From contig NC_045144.1 of assembly GCF_008831285.2 (NCBI RefSeq), forward strand, positions 20,969,716-21,033,715: a stretch of 64,000 bases of DNA, written 5' to 3'. Both the position numbers and the translations under genes were made by a program. Origin of the DNA: Nymphaea colorata. Taxonomy: Eukaryota; Streptophyta; Magnoliopsida; Nymphaeales; Nymphaeaceae. The notes under the pieces are model-generated. The model did not search any database, had not been told where the DNA came from, and worked only from the letters and a program-made list of their open reading frames with translations. The first letter of the stretch is position 1. Every line of letters begins with the position of its first letter. Below, piece by piece: positions 58,400-64,000 of this stretch.

Positions 58400-59790
58400 T
58401 AAATGATAACTTGGCTATCCAAAGGCATCTAATCATTTAATTAAGGTTGTTTATATAAAATAAACGAACAATTGAGAGAAAAACAATGAAAAAAGATATG
58501 AAGTAACGTTCAACTTGTTCTTTTTTATTTTTTCTCGACTGTTCATTGTGAATGAATTAAATGGTTTGATTAAATGTTTGGGTGACTTTAAAAACATTAA
58601 AATGTTATTCACTTTGCCTTTATATATATATATATATGGACGAAAGCATGTATGCAAGAGAAAGAAACTCAAAACATCTGAAAAACATTGAAACGGGAGA
58701 GCAAGTATCCTGTTGCAATTTTCTTCTCTTCAGTAAAAAGAAAAAGTTCCCTGCTTCCGAAACGCGCCCTTGGAGAGGCAAAAACTTCGTAAACCTTCAA
58801 AGCGCTGGGCTCCAAATGTAACCCCAATCTCCCTCAACAACAAGCCGTCTTCTGCCACCTTTACTCAACCAAGAGCGACAATGGCAGCGCCCTAAAAAGG
58901 AGGGGCAGCAGCCAGCAGCAGGCCTCTCCTTGACTCGTTGGTCTACCCGGTTGGAGGCTGTCGGGTGCTGACGCCATGGGTATCCGCTCTCACTATATTT
59001 TCTGCGCACACTCTTCATAATCACTGGTTGCATGACGCCCTTGTGCTGCCCTGTTCTCTCTTTCTTCCTCTTTGGTTTGTGTTTTTGCTTTATATGTCCT
59101 CTCAGGTCTGTGGGTGATGCACGCCTCAGTACCTAATGGGTCAGTTCTTGGGGAGGTTGCAGGGAGAGGGAGGGAAAGAGGGTTCACTCCTTGTTTGTCT
59201 TTGATGAGAATTGTAGTAGTGGTCATTGCTGCTGCTGCTGCTGATGGCCCAACCTCGGACCATCTGCTCAGCCTTCTTTCCAGGTCGCCGTCTTGTCTCT
59301 GAAGTTGTGTGAGTCAGCCTCGAGGTTTTGGTATCTTGGTCCGATCTCTGTGCAGTGTGTCATATCCTTCTTTCCATAATTCATACATAGTGATTGTGCC
59401 CATTGAACTCACCATGTGTCAACTTTGGAAAGAAATAGCACATGCCCACAATCATAACAACTCAGGTTAGAAAGAAAATATTGGATAATAAACTTGAAAA
59501 AGAAGACAGCACCGCAACACAAATCAGGTACATGGTTCTGGCAATAAATGCATGCAGAAATGATTATGGAAACAAAATCATCTAATTAAGGTTGAAGGAA
59601 ACTCAAAAACTTATTGTAATGGACCAACCTCTTATATAAAATCCAAGGCAATGAAAGAAAACTCATCATTGTTTTGGTGACTAGTACTGTGGACGTAGGA
59701 AAATATCTGAACCACATAAAATTTATCTTTTTGAACATTTTTTATGGTATCACAACCGGGTTAAAGCCCTTTCAGGACCTTATCTTGCTG
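58400..59790. other. Spacer including a GC-richer island
   Basis: 58740-59320 is GC-richer than its surroundings and has several short open frames on both strands. One contains a Val/Ala-rich run (LMRIVVVVIAAAAADGP), but none resembles a known protein. It could be a gene fragment. Confidence 0.35.
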
Positions 59791-59819
59791 ATTTCTTTCC
59801 TAATGCTTCAAGGGCATTG

Positions 59820-60590
59820 TCCTCAGCAATATCATCAGCTAAGTTCTCCTTCCCTTCAAATGTGAATGTTGCTAATTTTGTCTACATAAAGCTCACGCAT
59901 AAGAATTTTCTGCTCCAACAAACTCAAATCCTTGGCCTCATAGAAAGCTAGGATGTTATTGGGTTTATTGATGACACTATTCCTGTGCTAAGTTCTACCA
60001 TTAAAGTTACTAAAATTGTTGAACCTTTCAACAGTCTTAATCCTTATTTCAATGCCTGGAAGAAACCAGATCGATTGCTTCGAGGCTAGGTTACAAGATC
60101 TCTATCTCAAGAGGTGTTGGGTCTAGTCATTGCACACAAGACTTCACCAGTAATATGGAAGACCTTAACAACAACATTTGTACGTGAGTCAAAAGAGAGA
60201 CATTTTCTATTGAACAGGAAGTTACAGACTTATCAAAAACAAGATAAGTCCATTACTGAGTAGATTACTGGATTCAAGTTTATTTGTGATGAACTTGCTG
60301 CTATAAGCAAGCTCATCTGTGAAGAAGATATAGTTTCTTGGTTGATGAGTGATTTAGGAGTAGGTTATGAAGCCTTGTCCACCTCTGTTTTTATACCAAT
60401 TCCACCGATGTTGTCTCATTACTTCAAAATCATTAGACCATGAAGGACCTTAGTGCAAGGGAAAGCAGTTGAATGCTAATGTTGCATTTCTCACCAAGCA
60501 GACCGGAAATCAAAATAGCAAGGGTCGCAACAACAACAATTGCTCGAACTCAAGAGGCCGTGGATTGGTTCCAGCTTCTCAATCTGTTTG
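59820..60590 (+). pseudogene. Ty1/copia retrotransposon gag remnant
   Basis: Translation with in-frame stops gives a copia-type gag: FSFPSNVNVANFVYIKLTHK, FLLQQTQILGLIES, FIDDTIP, HKTSPVIWKTLTTTF, KERHFLLNRKLQTYQKQDKS and DLGVGYEALSTSVF, then NANVAFLTKQTGNQN and a Gly/Arg/Asn-rich segment (GRNNNNCSNSRGRG). The order fits the gag_2 region of copia elements, ending before the zinc knuckle. At least four stop codons or shifts. No protease, integrase, RT or LTR is seen nearby, so it is a 5' fragment. Confidence 0.7.
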
Positions 60591-60689
60591 AGAATGAACT
60601 CGAGAGAGATGGAGAACTGGAAACGTTGCTAGTGTTGATAGGTGATTGTGAAGGGAGAACAGTTGCCCGTCTATCATTATAGGTTATCG

Positions 60690-62421
60690 TCCAACCAGTT
60701 AGAGAGAGAGAGAGAGAGCTGAGTTACCAACCTTGTTCATAAACTACAAAACTGTTGTTAAAGGGTGTGTTTGGAAACCAAGGGTTGTAAAAGTTTACGA
60801 TATGCTTCCCTTTGATTGCAAGGTCGAACAAAATATGCATCTACTTAGCTCCGACCTAAAGTCCGTCCCAAGATCTACTCGTCCACAAGGCGATTTTGAA
60901 TTTTATATGGTCAATGTCATGACACAAGTCACAAGACCACTTCAACTGTTGCTTTGAACCTGAAACTTGTCATATGTGCATTACAGGCGTAGAAGTGAGG
61001 GTTCCAGACTTCGTCTTCCTTCCTCGCATACGTAATTGACGTGCACTCCTCTATCCATGTGCCGTTTCTATTCAGATCCTTTAGCTCGAAGCCATTCCAA
61101 ACCAATCTCCTAATGCTTCCCTTTTGGCCTATTGCTTTGGTAGTGCTGTATTGGGTTGGTAGTGTTTCCAAATACACTCTTTAACTAGCTATATTGACGA
61201 AATTTTGTGTTTATGAAATCGCTAGTTACATCAGAAAGAAAAATAACTAACGTTGCAGTTGATTAATCAGATCCGCGATATCACTGCAGATGTGAAATCT
61301 GTGTTTTTCAAATCCAACCCACCCATCTGATTTCAAATCCACACTTTTTACATTAAAGTGTGGATTTGAAATCTATGTTATTGGTAGAAGCTGAAATCTA
61401 CAGTTGATACAACTGTGTATTTCAACTATCAGAGATTTGAGATTATCTCGGATGTCGGATCCATGGGAATCAAGTGCACCCTAATGGATGAGTGTCTAGT
61501 AAATATGTCTCAAAAATTGGTGCATATTCATAAAACGCTGGGTACTAGTACTTCATAAATTTATCTCAGTTCTTGAAGCTGATTCATTGGATACTAACAG
61601 ACGGCTCCATGTCCAGACATTTTATAAGAAGTTGTGACTAAATAATTGTTTCTAGTGTTTCTGTTTTACTAAACTGCCTGAATTTTTGGGCAAATTGACA
61701 GTACACTACATATAAGATTTTATAAATCTATCCCAATTTTTAGGGCATATTTGATAAACTTCAAGAAATTGTTTTGATTGCCAGACAACCCTAAATCTTT
61801 TGAGGTGCTTGTGCTGACAATTGTGTGTGGTTCAATGTGCTTACGTCCACACGTATCGAGCCAGATTGAATAGTGAGCAAATTAGGACAATACAAAAGAG
61901 GCTCGGAACAATGAATATTAGTCGCTAGAGTGCATGTGCCAGTATTGATGTCAATCAATGAATCGGGTTGAGATCGTTATTCAACCCAACTCTTTAAAAG
62001 AGTCAGCCATGGAGGGACAGAAATAAAAGAGGGTGGGGGGAGTGAGAGAGCAGTAGATTTACAAACAACCAAATCATTATACTGTTTTCTGGATTGGCGC
62101 AAGTGTTAGAAAGAACACCTTGGTTGAGGGAAGGAACCATCGAATTGGGAGCTTAATGAACACCTTGGTTGAGGATCTTCAGAGACGATATGGATTTGGG
62201 GTCGTAAATCAGATGCTGGAAGGCAAATTAAATAGTGGAGAGCATAGTCAAGCAGCATGTCAACCATTACTGGAGCTTGAAAGAGTGATCGGAGTTTCAT
62301 CTGTTTCTAAATGGTACAATTATTAATTTACCAATTAAACATGCGAAGAGATTGAATCACTTCCGCACAAGAGCTGTGATTTTATGTATTTATTTTGCTG
62401 CGTGCCTACCTAGCGGAGGTA
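60690..62421. other. Spacer with no supported gene
   Basis: Open frames at 60733-60957 (+) and 60929-61177 (-) overlap on opposite strands and match nothing I know. A direct repeat GAACACCTTGGTTGAGG occurs at about 62114 and 62158. Confidence 0.35.
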
Positions 62422-63130
62422 TCAAAGTAGACAATTTTCTGAATTACAGGCAAAAAGCAAGCTTAAAATGGAAACATGTCTGGACTCAGCTAAACCAGAA
62501 GTAGGAGAATCTCTGGGTCTGGTCTTGTAATTAGCAAGACTAAAGGTTCAAGAAAGGCCTACGGGAGGTTGCGGTGCTTGTTGGAATCCGAGTAAGCCTC
62601 CTCTGTTTAATTTCCTCTCCCACTCTTCGAACAAAGGAGTATCCATAGAAAAACATGTACAAAGTCGCTTGATGCTTAATTTTATAATCCGCTGGCATAA
62701 TTCCCCGCCTGAGAGACGTCAGCGCCTTAAATAATGGAAAGGTTATGGAAAAGTCAGGACTTTCTTTAAAGGTTCAAAGATCTTGAGCGACCGATCCTGC
62801 AGAACAACTTGCCACAGTTGTCCTTATTAAGTTGCGTTGCACCAATCTTCCATAAAAACTTCAACCATAAACTTAAGCATCAAGCGACTCCGTACATGTT
62901 TTTCTATGGATACTCCTTTGTTCGAAGAGTGGGAGAGGAAATTAACCAGAGGAGGCTTACTCGGATTCCAACAAGCACCGCAACCTCCAGTAGGCCTTTC
63001 TTGAACCTTTAGTCTTGCTAATTACAAGACCAGACCCAGAGATTCTCCTACTTCTGGTTTAGCTGAGTCCAGGCATGTTTCCATTTTAGGCTTGCTTTTT
63101 GCCTGTAATTCAGAAAATTGTCTACTTTGA
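62422..63130. repeat. Large inverted repeat (258-bp arms, 193-bp spacer)
   Basis: The left arm 62422-62679 is the near-perfect reverse complement of the right arm 62873-63130; only scattered mismatches were seen. A transcript through it would fold into a long double-stranded hairpin. No protein or element family was recognised in the arms. Confidence 0.92.
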
Positions 63131-63144
63131 GAAAATCTAGGCAT

Positions 63145-63420
63145 TTCTACCCAAAATTACCATTGTGACGGAATTAAATTAACGCATATATATGTATATG
63201 CCTTAATTTAATATATATATATATATATATATATATCTTAATTTAGTTTCGTTAATGATAATTCTGAGTAGAAAGGGTCCCCATTAAATCGGGAAGTTCA
63301 CCTTCATTATTTATCATGCTTCTTAATTTAATTTATAAATTAATATTGGACATACACGCACAGGTAATATTGGACACACAATATTAATTTACTTCGAATA
63401 AATTAAATTAAGAAGCATGA
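63145..63420. repeat. Foldback repeat upstream of A4
   Basis: Inner arms 63145-63192/63237-63281 flank a TA core, and a second hairpin is formed by 63317-63350/63378-63420 (CATGCTTCTTAATTTAATTT). The sequence is related to 43848-44100, but different parts have been lost in each copy. Confidence 0.7.
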
Positions 63421-63692
63421 CAATATCAAAACTACCGTTAACCGTAGAGGGATATCGATCATCTCAATATTCACTCAATCGGTATGGCACTATGATCAGA
63501 TACTTATCGGAGGCAACCGTCATAAACTACCGATCTGCTAAGGAGCCTGTATTCAGACTCAGATCTGAATTCGTGTCGGTGGATTCAAATTCAAATTCTA
63601 TTCAGTTCTTGTACCAATCACAAAATGGGTTCATCAAGAATGGAGATAAACTCGAACAATATGCCTCTAGACTTCTGCTCTGTGCCGCTTGC

Positions 63693-63701
63693 TATATATA
63701 T
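63693..63701 (+). promoter_or_regulatory. TATA box of RING gene A4
   Basis: TATATATAT in the same context as at 44410, 116 bp before the A4 start codon, followed by the same doubled leader unit and a shorter AAG repeat. Confidence 0.55.
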
Positions 63702-63808
63702 GTATCTGTTCGTTCATTAATGGGCAAATAAGCACCGCTTCTTTTCTAACCTCATCTTGTTTACCGCTTCTTTTTCTAACCTCATCTTGAAGAAGAAGAA
63801 GGAGAAGG

Positions 63809-64000
63809 ATGGCAGAAATGAGGAAAGTGGAGCTGACGCTGGTGGTGGAGCTGTATGACGAGCAGAGACGTGCAGAGCATGACGGAATAAGGATGTTTGT
63901 GCTCTTAGGGGCAGAGACTCATCGTACCACCATGTGCTATTGCTGCTTTGACACGGTAGATTCCATTTGGGATCACATCGGACGGCGACTGTGCGCCGGC
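63809..64000 (+). CDS. RING-H2 finger protein, type A (copy A4), 5' part only
   Basis: The first 64 codons of a type A gene, running off the window end while still open (ends within RRLCAG). The 192 visible bases are identical to those of A3, and the leader and TATA region differ by only a few changes. Upstream of that, A4 keeps a segment of about 20 bp (near 63530-63550) that A3 lacks. The RING finger should lie just beyond the window. It is the youngest duplicate in the cluster. Confidence 0.85.
   Translation, partial: MAEMRKVELTLVVELYDEQRRAEHDGIRMFVLLGAETHRTTMCYCCFDTVDSIWDHIGRRLCAG

Noticed and set aside
60733-61177. Overlapping opposite-strand ORFs of 74 and 82 codons
   Set aside because: No recognisable motif or paralog in the window. 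Chance ORFs are more likely.
1-64000. CRISPR array, rRNA, bacterial operon or phage-like defence system
   Set aside because: Splice sites, repeat types and gene families are those of a plant nuclear genome. No regularly spaced repeats with unique spacers were seen.

Overview
This is nuclear DNA from a flowering plant. The evidence is AT-rich spacers with TA and CT microsatellites, short GT-AG introns, a plastid-type transit peptide, plant-style hAT transposases (BED finger plus DUF659), a Ty1/copia gag relic, tRNA-derived SINE-like repeats and many MITE-like elements. The species cannot be read from the sequence.

The main content is a cluster of intronless RING-H2 (C3H2C3) E3 ubiquitin-ligase genes of two related kinds. 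Type A (208 aa) is at 1409-2035 (-), 44538-45164 (+) and 63809-64000+ (+, cut by the window end), with a truncated copy at 40645-40880 (-). Type B (264-269 aa) is at 3533-4327 (+), 38110-38904 (-), 47026-47820 (+) and 52559-53368 (+), with a chimeric broken copy at 28761-29100 (-). The loci are joined by long direct and inverted duplications. The block 37.4-40.9 kb is an inverted copy of 45.0-48.4 kb. The block 26.96-29.1 kb is an inverted, internally deleted copy of 52.56-58.29 kb. A flank unit of about 2 kb recurs at 1-840 (-), 29.2-29.6, 40.9-42.9 and 54.5-56.4 kb. Passenger pieces travel with the duplications: an ABCC-transporter exon scrap, a four-copy small ORF, a SINE-like repeat and a fragment of a small conserved plant gene.

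From 9.3 to 15.5 kb lies a hAT-type transposase gene (-) split by a second complete hAT element of 3512 bp. The inner element has 10-bp perfect inverted ends and an exact 8-bp target duplication. Both transposases carry disabling mutations. From 16.8 to 22.1 kb (-) is a multi-exon gene for a predicted plastid FAD-dependent oxidoreductase. Eight exons can be placed in frame, but the middle and the C-terminal end of the family appear to be absent.

The rest (about 6.2-9.2, 22.1-26.9, 30-37 and 58.4-63.4 kb) is gene-poor. It holds MITE-like elements (two with 8-bp target duplications), GC-rich dispersed repeats, a copia gag remnant and a 709-bp inverted repeat with 258-bp arms at 62422-63130. No rRNA, tRNA, CRISPR array or bacterial-style operon was seen.
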